From assembly GCA_963693285.1 (NCBI GenBank), contig OY848917.1:34359245-34423244 (forward strand): a stretch of DNA of 64,000 bases, written 5' to 3'. Each line of letters begins with the position of its first letter. The first letter of the stretch is position 1. Of this stretch, positions 12,100 through 22,148 are shown in pieces. A program made the translations under genes and the position numbers. The stretch is from Xestospongia muta (taxonomy: Eukaryota > Porifera > Demospongiae > Haplosclerida > Petrosiidae). Below the pieces are notes generated by a model. That model was not told the origin of the DNA and did not search any database. It worked only from the letters and a program-made list of their open reading frames with translations.

Positions 12100-13190
12100 A
12101 GTAGTGGTGGTACCATCAATCTTTTGGATGATTGTTGTTCCGAGGATCATGATTGCTTCAGTCTCAGCTCTGATTCCTCTGAATGTTCTAATGTTATTGA
12201 AATGGCAGATGCACATGATAAATGATCAGAATTGTACTCAACTGTTGTATAGTCTTCATACGTTCGGACGCCAAAGCAATGTTTGATTTTCATGGTATCG
12301 TGATGGAGATTTCGAAATGGCAGCCAGCTCTGATGCCTACTGGAATCTTTGAATCTCACACTGATGCCGTGGCAGCCAAAATTACTGAGAAAGCCCAGAA
12401 CTTGTGCAGCACAAGGAAACCACCATCACGATCATCAAGGTGAATGGCGCTTAGAGCAGGCATGCCTCCATTGATAGAGTGAACAGACTTGTTGGCTTCA
12501 TGCAAGGGAATCAAACTGCACATAGTAGAATGGTGAATATTGTTGAAAAGGCCAGAAAGTACGAGAGGCCTTGAGAGACCAGCACATACTTGGCCCTTTG
12601 CACCAGACGAGGGGCTGTTTGTCATGAATATGTGACTGTAGTGCAAGGACATTTTGCCAGTAATTATTTTTTCACTACCACAGTCATTGTACATCAACTG
12701 ACAGCACAGGCGACATCATCGTTTATCTCACATTTACCTTCAGTGAGTGATGATGAGCTCTCAGACTGACCACGTTGGGATTTTTGGCAGCCACAGCGAA
12801 TCAAAATTGTCCGGCAATCCTTGCTTTCTTTGGTCATTGAGGTGGCAAGCCACCATTTGAAAAATAACAGAGTTGCCAGGTTGTAAAATGCAGTGGTTTG
12901 TCAACATGTACAAAGGAACTACCTTTGACCACAGTTCTTCTAATAGCAAACCAGTGTGGAGGACACATCGGGTTTCATACTGCTTCCTGAGATTATTTAG
13001 TCAACCAGAGCACATATCCCCAGTTTGGCTTGTATTACAATGTCTTCAGGAGGCCAACACCCTGAATCAATAGACAAGCGAACAGCGTCCATTCCATGAT
13101 TTTTCCTTTCCTTTCCACACTTTCCAATTCTTTTTTTCATTGCCTCTTTGAATTTCATTGGCCTGTGCTTAGTAACACATAGCAACAAAT
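12100..13190 (-). pseudogene. unclassified multi-copy gene, copy 3 (broken)
   Basis: This is a third copy of the family at 3701-5111. The frame at 13188-12997 ends with the motif IDSGCWPPEDIVIQAKLG, shared with copy 1. It is followed by 12949-12761 (ILQPGNSVIFQMVACHLNDQ), 12697-12356 and 12359-12147. This copy lacks the Ser/Gly-rich N-terminal part but keeps a longer downstream region, with stops and frameshifts throughout. Comparing the copies shows a protein of several hundred residues. Function unknown. Confidence 0.5.
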
Positions 13191-13571
13191 GACGTCAAAC
13201 AACAATACCAGCGGTGTTATACAGGTTACTTAGGTTATGGTCTCAAGACTGATACAGTACTCAGCTTTGCCTTATTCTGTAGCAGTCTCTTGACCACACC
13301 CCTCATGCCAGTTCAAATACTTTCTCCCTCAACCAACTATGGCATTGACTTTAATTTGGGAACAGTCGCTTTTGTGATTTTACACCAGAATATGAATATC
13401 TACAGTAAACAAATCAAATTTGATCACCAAATCATTGTATATACTGATAAATGACAATTGAAGTAACTGATCATGAATACTGATAATATACAGTTTGTGA
13501 TTAATGAGAAATATTGACAGTGCACATTTTAAGAGATAATGTATCATATACATAGTGTGAGTGCCACTTAC

Positions 13572-13704
13572 CTTATAATCACTGTATTGAGTTGGTAACG
13601 TCAGCTCAATGGCACATGTGGATGCTGATGGGTAAAGATCATCAGGATTAAAACACAGTAAAGGATCACATGGAAATCCTATTGCAGCAGGGTCACCTTT
13701 ATGT
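13572..13704 (-). pseudogene. orphan HECT E3 ligase C-lobe exon
   Basis: A minus-strand exon bounded by a TATATAG acceptor and a GTAAGT donor encodes GFPCDPLLCFNPDD, then PSASTCAIELTLP. The second motif resembles the HECT C-lobe catalytic segment (usual form: LP.A.TC...L.LP), in which the Cys accepts ubiquitin. The sequence is intact across the exon, but no other HECT exon was found within several kb. It is either one exon of a gene with long introns or, more likely given its neighbours, a captured fragment. Confidence 0.5.
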
Positions 13705-13776
13705 CTATATAATAAAATAGTCATGGTAAAGTGCTGGCTACATCAACACAGTAATTGCAATGCAAATAGATAAAAT

Positions 13777-13872
13777 AATTTTATTAATGACTACTAACAG
13801 TATATAATTTGGGATTTTAGTTATTATTTTATTAATGAGTACTAACAGTACATAAAATGGGATTTTAGTTAT
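13777..13872. repeat. 48-bp tandem duplication
   Basis: Two adjacent near-identical copies of an AT-rich unit of about 48-49 bp (TTTATTAATGA... to ...GGGATTTTAGTTATT). Confidence 0.75.
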
Positions 13873-13874
13873 TT

Positions 13875-15060
13875 TGACAATACAGTAATGAAGGTCCCTT
13901 GTCTCTTTTAGCAACCTGCACAGAAGACAGATGATCAACAGATAAACTACCATTTTTAATGGACAATATTGAATGTAGCGCTAAAAAGTGTTTTGTGCAG
14001 AAACAGCACCTTATGAATTACTTCTAATCTCTTGACAAAACTTAATTCTAAAAATAACAAGGTGGGAAAAGTGAGTTTAGTACTTTAGTACTTCTATGCT
14101 TTAAAGGTTTTGGAAAAATGGCCACTTAAAAGCTTTAAATGTCATAATTTCTACATTTTTTACTCACCTTCTATTTGCAGCCAACCTCAGAATACATGAC
14201 CTTAAAGAGATTCTTTATCAAGTTTGAGAATACATACAAACACTTGCTGTCTATACAGATTTATTGTGTATATGAATTGTTAACAATATAACAGGGTACT
14301 TTCTTAAACAAATCTTTAGATGTTTTCAGACAAGTCTTATTACTACTTTTGACAAAAAAACACATTAAATTGAAGAAAGTGTATGTTATTTTAGTATATA
14401 AACCACTAAAATGCTATAGATAATTACAAACATACTATAGTTATATGCTTGTCAAACCAACACATTACCTGAGAACTCTCACCACCTATGTTTTTGACGT
14501 TTCTGATGTAGTGTCTCTGAGACCTTCAAGGAATCTTTTAATGAAGGCCATTACTGATAACTCATTAACATGGTAGCTAATGTCTGCATTCTTATATAGA
14601 ATCTAACAGTTGAATGTAAAACAATGCTATAAAATATGAATGTGAAAATAGAAATATAGTGAAGTCATCATTTTCTGAATGTTTAGTTTCTCAAAGTGTC
14701 TTGTTGTTTATAAATTGTGAGATATTAACAAGATTTCAAGATTTCTTTCAACATCTCTCTCTATTCAAGCTTCTCTCACACCTAATTAAAGTGCATTTTA
14801 ATTATAGGTCAATATTGTATGCTTTATCTCCAAGGTGCTTCCTGATGATTTTTGTTCACTTCATCAGGATTTGTTCCAAGACAGCGACTTTATTTACACA
14901 TTCTTCATCCATGTACTCCAAGTACTGGAGCGCCAAAAATATTATCTCTAGTTTAGTCAGCCGCCCTTTTGGGCCAATGCCATCATTCTATATAAAAATC
15001 CAAACAATTCTAATTTTTTAAATACCTTTAACATCTCGAAATTTTCTTGATTGCCAACCT
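13875..15060. other. no recognisable gene; one orphan exon-like frame
   Basis: Mostly AT-rich sequence without motifs. On the minus strand about 14990-14860, after a TTATATAG acceptor-like site, a frame reads NDGIGPKGRLTKLEIIFLAL and continues for about 25 residues. It looks like an exon of an unknown protein. Confidence 0.35.
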
Positions 15061-15189
15061 ACAGAGGTTCTTCCTGTAAATACCTTGTTCTTCTCCCTCG
15101 TCACTTTCAGATTCTAAGTATTTGAGGATTTTTGTATTGTATATGTATATACCTGATTTGGGTAACTTTTAATATGGGTAGTCGTATTA

Positions 15190-15860
15190 CATAAAATGAC
15201 TAATTCTAACCTGTATATAGCTTCCAGTTGTATATATAACCACAGTGTGAGTTTGCCAAGACAAAAGCTTTCATACCCCCATCGAGTTTGCTTTTTAAGA
15301 ATATATTAAAGGAAACATAGTTTCCCATTATAGCTGACCATTTGCTCATCTACTGATAACGCCTTTCCTAGAATAAAGTTAGATTTAAATTTCTCAAAAG
15401 AGGTTCTAATAGTGTTTGTAGTTTATACAAAGGATCATAGCCAGGTGAACCCTTAGGAATGAACTTTGAACTGTCGTTGAGATGAAAGAATTTTAGAATG
15501 ACAGAGAAATGATCTTGAGACCTTACATCAGAAAAATGAATGTGAAAAGGCCACAAAGTAGACCAATAATCCTCCAGCTTGGGATACCATATCAAACCCA
15601 TACACAAAATAATGCCAAAAGGCTTTCTTCTTCCAAACATGGACACAAGAGTATCTTGGCAGCTCACCATTATTTTCTAGGAATTGGTTAGCATAGAGAT
15701 TTGTTTCACCAATTATATCATCAGTTATGAGTAAGTAAAAAAAATCAATTTGTGTTTGTTTGTCAAATCAATAGCTTCATACTCATCATCACCATTCGTT
15801 TCATCTTCATAATTTTCATGCTCATTCTCTTCTCCATTTCCAACTTTATTCAGGCCTGTA
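15190..15860 (-). mobile_element. piggyBac transposase relic B
   Basis: In minus-strand order there is an acidic N-terminal stretch (NGEENEHENYEDETNGDDEY, about 15850-15790), then at 15670-15368 the PGBD region with PKLEDYWS, ILKFFHLNDSSKFIPKG and PGYDPLYK. After that comes a frame with LSVDEQM, which carries the first catalytic Asp, and NWKLYTG (about 15360-15190). Stops and frameshifts separate the blocks. Wording differs clearly from relic A at 6359-7578, so two piggyBac lineages are present. Confidence 0.8.
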
Positions 15861-15966
15861 GGACAGGTAAAATGATTGGTTCAGCGCGCTTGTGTGGTAG
15901 TAAATTTTTGCCAATCTAATTAAATATTCATGAGGTTGTGCTCAATAAATGAGGTTTATATAATTA

Positions 15967-16480
15967 TTGTTAGAACTATTGAAATCAATTCGAAATGATG
16001 AGTCATTTGATATTTTCTGGGAGAAAGTAATTTCTAACGCTAAAGCTCTTGCTGTTACTGATACTTCCAAGACACACTACAGATTGTCTTACTATGAAGA
16101 TTTTGACATTATTATTAACTGTACTGAAGGAAGATTCAATCAACCTGGCTACTGTGTCTACCAGGGTTTAGAGACACTCCTATTAAAAGCTTGTAGGGAA
16201 GAGGAGTTAGAGGAGGATTACAAGATGTTTGCACCTTTTATAAGGATGATTTTGATGTAGCTACTCTTCGTAAACAGCTTCAAACCTTTGGTATACACTT
16301 TCAGAAAGTACTAACACAAGAAGGGCATCAGCAGTCCAAAATTAACATATTTGATGCAAAAAGTTACTTTGGACAGAAATCACTTTTATCACAAATGAAA
16401 TGACTTTTGCAGCTGATTCTGTAATGCCAGCAACAAATTTGACATCTGAAAGGTCATTCAGTGCACTTAGACATATCAAG
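15967..16480 (+). mobile_element. hAT transposase, C-terminal half (inverted)
   Basis: The plus-strand frame starting at 15967 encodes LKSIRNDESFDIFWEKV, then FNQPGYCVYQGLETLLLKAC, as in ZMYM1-like hAT transposases. A frameshift near 16230 carries the reading into CTFYKDDFDVATLRKQL. After a stop near 16400 the dimerisation motif ATNLTSERSFSALRHIK ends at 16480. The homology stops exactly where the minus-strand N-terminal half of the same enzyme type begins, so this appears to be the back half of the element at 16481-17510, flipped. Confidence 0.75.
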
Positions 16481-17510
16481 GTATCTACAGTCATTCTAGC
16501 AATTTCCTGTCCCTCAGCTGCTGACATGGACTTGTGTTGGAGTGTACTACTAAGATTATCAGTATGTCGTAGTATCAGCTCACCAAGAACACAACCATAA
16601 ATGAATTCAAATGTTCTCATTTTTGCTGATATTCCTCATATCCTTGCCTTTGCTTCAGTATCCTGAGTTATCATAAGGGCTTCCTCCCAGGTACTCTGTA
16701 CTGTTTCATAATTTGTGATTATACTGGCAAGTGAGTTTGCTCTAAGTGGGACAGAGAACCCTGTTACCTGGTGATTTCTCAGCCATGTTTTCCTTCAACC
16801 TCTGAAAAATTCCTTCCCTTCGAGGTGAGTACTTTAATTAATCTGGTAATTTCCCTTGTAGTCTCCATCATTATTTTTGATTTCTTCATAGAATCATTGC
16901 AGCCTAAATAAGAGCATGACCATAACAGTGAGTAAACACTGCTCTTGACTCAATGTCACTGATTTGCTTTGCAACACCTGTTTTGAGCCAGTCATTGAAC
17001 TAGCTCCATCAAAACATTGTCCATGGAGCTTCTCTAGTGGTAGATTAGCTCTTATCATCACATCCTTTATGACACTTGTCAGTTTATTGGAATCGATCTT
17101 CACTTCATGGTACAAGCCCAGAAATTCTTTATGTACCTCTTTCAAATTTGTAAAACCATGTTGAACCTATTGATTAATTTGATGTTTAATTTTTTTATTT
17201 CAATAAAGTAAACATTACAAAAAGTATAACGGGTGAAATAAAGCAAACCTTAATATATAATACTTACAAAAGCTGGATGAGCTCTGCTGGACTTCATTCT
17301 GTTCAACTTGAAGGCCATCAAACAAGTATGGCAGTAAACATTGTCTTTGCCTTCACCATAATGAAGAAATGGTCACTGATGAAACCAACATTCATGGAAA
17401 CTTCTCTGAACTACTTTCTTCTGTCCAAATGATCTTTTTGGAAACTTTAAACTAGTAGGTTGATGAGGTTTACTGGGAATATCAAACAGGTTTGGTGAAG
17501 CCATTGAAAA
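16481..17510 (-). mobile_element. hAT transposase, N-terminal half
   Basis: Reading on the minus strand from about 17500: MASPNLFDIPSKPHQP, then a TTF-type zinc-finger region (FPKRSFG, then VYCHTCLMAFK, RAHPAF) with an in-frame TGA where Trp is usual. A GTAAGT donor follows. The DUF4371 part comes next at 17145-16894 (VHKEFLGLYH, RGQCFDGASSMTG-like), then RLKENMAEKSPGNRVLCPT, and at 16620-16490 LILRHTDNLSSTLQ ... SAAEGQEIARMTVDTL. The enzyme's expected continuation lies on the opposite strand at 15967. Several stops and frameshifts make it a dead copy. Confidence 0.8.
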
Positions 17511-17513
17511 CTA

Positions 17514-17813
17514 TTAAAGCATGACCAAACGTGTAGGCACACACCTCCAATAGTCAGCACATGCACACGCATCCATAATTATGAACAGCAAAAATAATCC
17601 GGCCAAAACCAGACCAACCACACCGTCTGCTACGGCCATGTTATTATTATCTAAGCTATCATCATCATAGTCATATTCATTGTGTTTTGTGATTCTTTCA
17701 ATTTCATTATCATCAATGTAGCCATAAAACCCGTCTTCATTGTCATGTTCATCAAAGCAGTCATCATCAAAAACAAGGTCCAACACTTCCCTTCTAAATA
17801 ACATTTTTGCCAT
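17514..17813 (-). CDS. small acidic protein with one membrane helix, unknown
   Basis: A 99-codon open frame beginning MAKMLFRREVLDLVFDDDCF. The first 55 residues are strongly acidic (Asp/Glu/Asn-rich), followed by a hydrophobic stretch VVGLVLAGLFLLFIIM that could span a membrane, then a Cys-containing tail. I know no family. It lies immediately 5' of the hAT N-terminal half, so it could be a leader exon or a chance frame of that element. Confidence 0.3.
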   Translation of the reverse strand: MAKMLFRREVLDLVFDDDCFDEHDNEDGFYGYIDDNEIERITKHNEYDYDDDSLDNNNMAVADGVVGLVLAGLFLLFIIMDACACADYWRCVPTRLVML

Positions 17814-17879
17814 TGTACAGAAGAAACTTGATAAAGAAGATCAAAGGAGAATAAAAAAGAAATGTCCTTGCTCAAATGG

Positions 17880-18600
17880 ATAATTGTTTGTAATAGTTAT
17901 TAGTTGGTTACATGTACAAATAAAAATGTGGCCATGCCATCACTCTATTTGTTTGAGTGCACTCTCTGGCTTTTTTACAGGTCTCCTTTGCCAGATGCCA
18001 TAGCTCTTTGGAATGTAAAAAGTTGTGGAAGCTGTGAAATGTGTATGCAGCCTCCATATCCCTCTCTATCTTTGCCTCCCTTTCCCCTATCACTTTTCAT
18101 CTCAGAACTTTTATCCATTTCTGGGGTTTGTTCTTCATAAGAGAATCTGGAAGCCCATCATGTGGTCAAGTCCATGGTCCAGTCTCTCCAATTTTGTTAA
18201 CTAACCTCTGACTACATCGAAATCTTTCTGCAAATATAATGTATAATCATGAATTGTATATTTATTGACTTGCTTGTAGCCTGTCAATGTAAATTAAAAT
18301 CTGCTCCTTGTTTAACAGACACCAGATGGAGGTGAGGTTATTTTCTTAACAATATTTTCATTTAAAGCACAGATTGTTTTTGATGTGTTGAAGTATCTGC
18401 ATTTTTTTTACCAACAAGGGTTGACTTTAACTCTTTGTAAAAAATTGGAGAAATTCTTGCAACTCCTTGTTTGCTAAGGAGATATTGTTATTACAGTTAG
18501 TGTATCCTTTTCATTTGGCAAAGGTCAATATATTGACCTCAGATTTCTTAAAAGAAATCTCTATGGTTGATTGTGATGGTCCAGCTTCCACTCTTAGCTG
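17880..18600. other. no recognisable gene
   Basis: Short frames on both strands only; no motif or repeat recognised. Confidence 0.4.
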
Positions 18601-18608
18601 CCTCTTTC

Positions 18609-19049
18609 TTAAAGCTGGTAGAATTTTTTTTGCCGACTGTTAACAACAAGAATTTTTCCTTGATGTTTAATTATTTTGAGGTATTTTGCATGGTCTTCTT
18701 TAGACAAGTTTGCAGATGATAATGATATTTTTGACTTCTTTGTGATGATGCAAATAACATCTTCTGAATCTATGAAACAAAATAAGGAGTTATATATCAC
18801 AGAGGAAACTCACCTGAAGATACAATGACTTTAGAAGAGGGTTGAGAACCTGTTTGATTTGCAAGAGATTGATGATCTGTGTGATCTTGAAGGGATGGAT
18901 GTTCTGAATGAGATAGACCATTTGTCTCATCTAAAGGATATTGAGAAAGAAAAAGAGATGGAAGTGCAGGATCTGGAAGGGATGAATGATCTGAATGAGA
19001 TAGACCACATGTCTTATGTAAAGGAGATGGAGAATCAAAAAGAGATAGA
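18609..19049 (-). pseudogene. two-exon unknown gene piece with peptide repeats
   Basis: The first exon (about 19049-18822) follows a TTTCCAG acceptor and encodes a low-complexity segment in which a Gly-Leu-Ser-His-Ser-(D/E)-His-Ser/Pro-Ser-Leu unit occurs twice. It ends at a TTCAG|GTGAGT donor. After a 40-50 nt intron and a TTTCATAG acceptor, the second exon encodes SEDVICIITKKSKISLSSAN, then KYLKIIKHQGKILVVN, and stops at 18609. The last part resembles the lead-in to a SET domain, and a SET-like exon lies just upstream at 19594-19250, the wrong order for one minus-strand gene. Confidence 0.35.
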
Positions 19050-19249
19050 CAATCTGGAAAGAATGAATGCATCTATGGCAGAGAACGGCTATCTTTTTAT
19101 GCATGAAAACTACACAAATATTTTTTACTTACCATCAGTTTGTGAGATTGTATGACTTTTCAACCATGGCATTTCTGAATCCTGAACCCCATAGCCGTAG
19201 AGAACCTTCTCCCCTTGTCTATTGGTTTTGTTGATGTTAGACCCATCCT

Positions 19250-19594
19250 TCACTTACCTTTGATCAATACTGGTAGGAGGAATCAGCTATAATTGCTCCA
19301 AGATGATGACGAATGATTGATTAAACTATATTTCATGATTTCAAAATTATTTCTTGAATGATTGACCTACCATGCAATTGACTTTATTTTCCTGGTTGAA
19401 TCAATAGCTATAAAGGTACCATCACTTGTTGTCCTTTCGAAAATGAAACACTTTATTGTCTTTCTTGTACTCTTCTTCCCTTTGTGTAAAATTTTATCAA
19501 AAATTACATCACCTCTGTATTCACAGAGGTATGTAACTATTAGGCCATTTTTCTTCCAGATAATCTGAGAAGTGTGAAAATCAGAAGTAACCAT
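19250..19594 (-). pseudogene. SET-domain-like fragment
   Basis: The minus strand encodes NGLIVTYLCEYRGDVI, then DGTFIAIDSTRKIK, and after a stop and frame change LINHSSSSWSNYS. These correspond in order to the SET motifs (F/V)(V/L)EYxGD, Y-x-x-D-A-T and L-I-N-H-S of lysine methyltransferases such as the KMT5A type. The stop after KIKSIAW and a second stop after the NHS block break the frame. Assignment rests on motif order only. Confidence 0.45.
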
Positions 19595-19659
19595 TATGCA
19601 TGAATATATTTAATCCTTGAAGGTCAAATTTTTTAATGGTTCACTTTCTCAGTTCATCT

Positions 19660-19990
19660 TTAGAGTTGCTGTTATCAAAGGGATTTCAATCTTGTAATTG
19701 TCTGACAATGAACTGGAGCTAGCTGTGTCTTTCAGGCAAGAAACGCAAGGTGACTCAATTCCTTGTCTCTCATGTCAAGTATGCAACAGCTGCATAACCT
19801 CCATCACCAAAACCTTGTAGGCTAAATGAGATCACTGAACTGTCAACACCACTAAAATGACATCTTGGGATAGAGAAGGGCTGTATTTCCTTCAAGCCAG
19901 CTATCAAATTTTCCACCTTTTTGATAATTCCCTTGATACAGGGTCAAGGCCTTAACAATGTCTTTAATGTCTCGATTCTCAGCCATGAAG
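19660..19990 (-). mobile_element. BEL/Pao retrotransposon fragment
   Basis: A minus-strand frame reads FSLQGFGDGGYAAVAYL, matching the L-x-x-F-x-D-A-S...Y-A-A-V-V-Y-L segment at the RT/RNase H border of BEL/Pao polyproteins. It is preceded by an IPRCHFSG-like turn and followed, after stops, by a frame resembling the K-T-R-V-A-P-L...T-I-P-R-L-E-L segment. It is heavily decayed and no LTR was seen. Confidence 0.5.
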
Positions 19991-20134
19991 AAATGAAATT
20001 TCACATAAAGTAAAGCTCGAGTTAACTAATTAATTTAATTATTTTGCAAACTTGGGTGGGGCTAGCTAATCAGCATAACTTTAAGATGTTACCAATTCGG
20101 CTTCTCTTGTTCTCTTTGGAACTCACAAATATTA

Positions 20135-20575
20135 ATGGAGAAACCATTCTCATTACTGTTGCCATTATCATTATTATTTTTATTATTTTGATATTTTAAA
20201 AATTTCAATATTTAATTATTTAATTTAAAGTTATGCGTAAAAAATGTCTTAATGTTGAATGAAATTTCCTTTAACATTGTATATGACCATCTGTCCTGGT
20301 ACCTAAAGTAAAAGAAGTGACATTGTTGAATAACTTATATATAATGTTTATGCTTACTTTTTTATTATATTTACTCTTGGGCTTTTTCCTATGAAGAAGC
20401 TAGAAGAAGACAGATATTATTACATTTATTGCAAACTATATTATATTATACTTACCCCAAGAGCACCAGCATGATAACGGCAAACTAACTGCCCTCTATG
20501 CTTTCGGTGCCTATGCACAAAGCCATTGGGTAGTTAGTCTGCCTGTATTGTTCCCGCGTCCTTTTCCCACCTTCT
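20135..20575. repeat. dispersed repeat, copy 2 of 2
   Basis: Partner of 5283-5730 in the same orientation, roughly 90 percent similar by eye with small indels in the AT-rich part. Unlike copy 1 it is not flanked by the unclassified gene family. Confidence 0.6.
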
Positions 20576-20880
20576 GACGTCTTTGTGCTTACTGTTAATT
20601 CTTCATTGTGCTGAAAGGACAATAATATCTGTGTCTTGAAAAACAAAGGAAACTATCATGACACAGTTGCTAACCAAAACTTGCATATCTGTTAACCTCC
20701 CTCCTCCTTTCACCACAGTTACTATTGCCCTCCACCATACATTGCTGCAAAATTAAAACAAAGACAACAGTAGAATAATACACATGTTTTTGTGCATGCA
20801 GGTATGTTTTCACACGTTGTAGACTTTGATCATTGCACAATTCTTTGCAGGTGTTAATTCAGAGCTCATAATTCCTTTTC

Positions 20881-21705
20881 TCAGAGGTAATTATGAAGTG
20901 CAATGATAGCTTTTGTATATGCAACTACTCTGTCTGGATCTGCATTAATGGGACATCTAAATATCCTAAACCTAGCTGTGAGAATACTAAATGTATTTTC
21001 TATTATTCTCCTAGCACGGCTCAGACAATAATTAAAGATAGCTTCATTGTCAGGCAGGTTTTTTCCAGGAAATGGTTGCATAACGTCTTTAAGAAGAGGA
21101 AAACCTTCATCACCAATGAAAACATACGGTAAGATGACATCTGTCACATCTGGCACACCTGAACAAGTGGTAAGGATTGTGATTCTAAACACTGGCCCAG
21201 TAATGAGTTTGAAAATATCACTTTCTTTACCAGCTTCACCTATATCAAAGGTTATAAACCGATAGTTACCATCATATACTGCTAATAGAAGTACAGAGTA
21301 CATCCCTTTATAGTTGTAGTACAAAGATCTGCTATTACTGGGTGCTTGGATGACAATGTGTTTCCCATCTATAGCTCCAGAACTGCTGGATGAAAACCAA
21401 TCCAATCCTATTTGTAGTAGGAAATTGTACATACTCCATATGTAAGACTTTCCACAGAACACAGCAGGTCTTATAAATTATATTACTAACTGTGATCTTC
21501 CCACTCTAAAATTAAAAGAAATTGATGTTTGAGAGTCACCAGTTGCCAAATATCTCAGACAGTGTTAAAGCAAGTCTCTCACCAGAACTAGTGTACGAGT
21601 CAAATAAGGCTCAACCATATGCAGCAAATCATCAAATGATCTTATTCGTATATACCTAAAGTGTGATTCACGTCATGCAGCCTCATTTCTTGTAGGAGAT
21701 GGTAA
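20881..21705 (-). mobile_element. PIF/Harbinger transposase (DDE_Tnp_4), broken
   Basis: The frame at 21462-20881 carries the whole catalytic core of a HARBI1-like nuclease: GAIDGKHIVIQAP (first Asp), YVFIGDEGFPLLKDVM (second Asp) and RARRIIENTFSILTARFR (Glu), followed by a C-terminal ALHNYL. Upstream, in other frames, are LLQEMRLHD, HFRYIRIRSFDDLLHMVEPY and a RYLATGDSQTSISFNFRVGR block, all typical N-terminal Harbinger sequence. At least two frameshifts and stops separate these blocks, so it is inactive although the core is open. No Myb-like partner or terminal repeat was found. Confidence 0.85.
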
Positions 21706-21814
21706 TACTGGCTTTGCTGACGACGAGCACTGAATATAGAACGCACACAAATCTTCTACTCCTTGGTTTCTTATATCGACACCCAATACGCCAGATAAGA
21801 CCAACCAATAGAGT

Positions 21815-21852
21815 GAGCCATTAGCCGGAGAAAGTTAGGCATTAATTTTTAA
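21815..21852. promoter_or_regulatory. conserved 33-nt block shared with 32.44 kb
   Basis: GCCGGAGAAAGTTAGGCATT continues to ...TTTTTAACCCC; the same block, differing at one base, lies at about 32442-32474. In both places CACGTG or ACGTGT E-box-like words occur within about 110 bp. It may be a promoter-proximal element or the tip of a dispersed repeat; the sequence alone does not decide. Confidence 0.3.
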
Positions 21853-22148
21853 CCCCTTTTACCGGCGATACATCACGTGAGACACATCCGTCTATATCCA
21901 GCACGTGTCGGTAAACAAAGAAACACTTGTTAGGGCACTTACTAAACTCCAATTGTATAAGTAAGTTTTAAAGGTAATTTCATTAACACTTGTCTTTTGT
22001 AATATGATATACAAATTTATGATATGATGACTGATGTATTACTACATTATGTATGATTTTAGTCTTTATTATAATAGGTAATCAAAGTTCATAAGTGTTT
22101 CCTAGTTACAGAAGTGATATGTATAATTCACAGGTGATTGTGTAAGTT

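Noticed and set aside
17904..18140. Plus-strand 78-codon frame with a Pro/Leu/Ser-rich end
   Set aside because: No exon borders or motif, and the antisense frame is equally open; low-complexity pyrimidine tract explains it.
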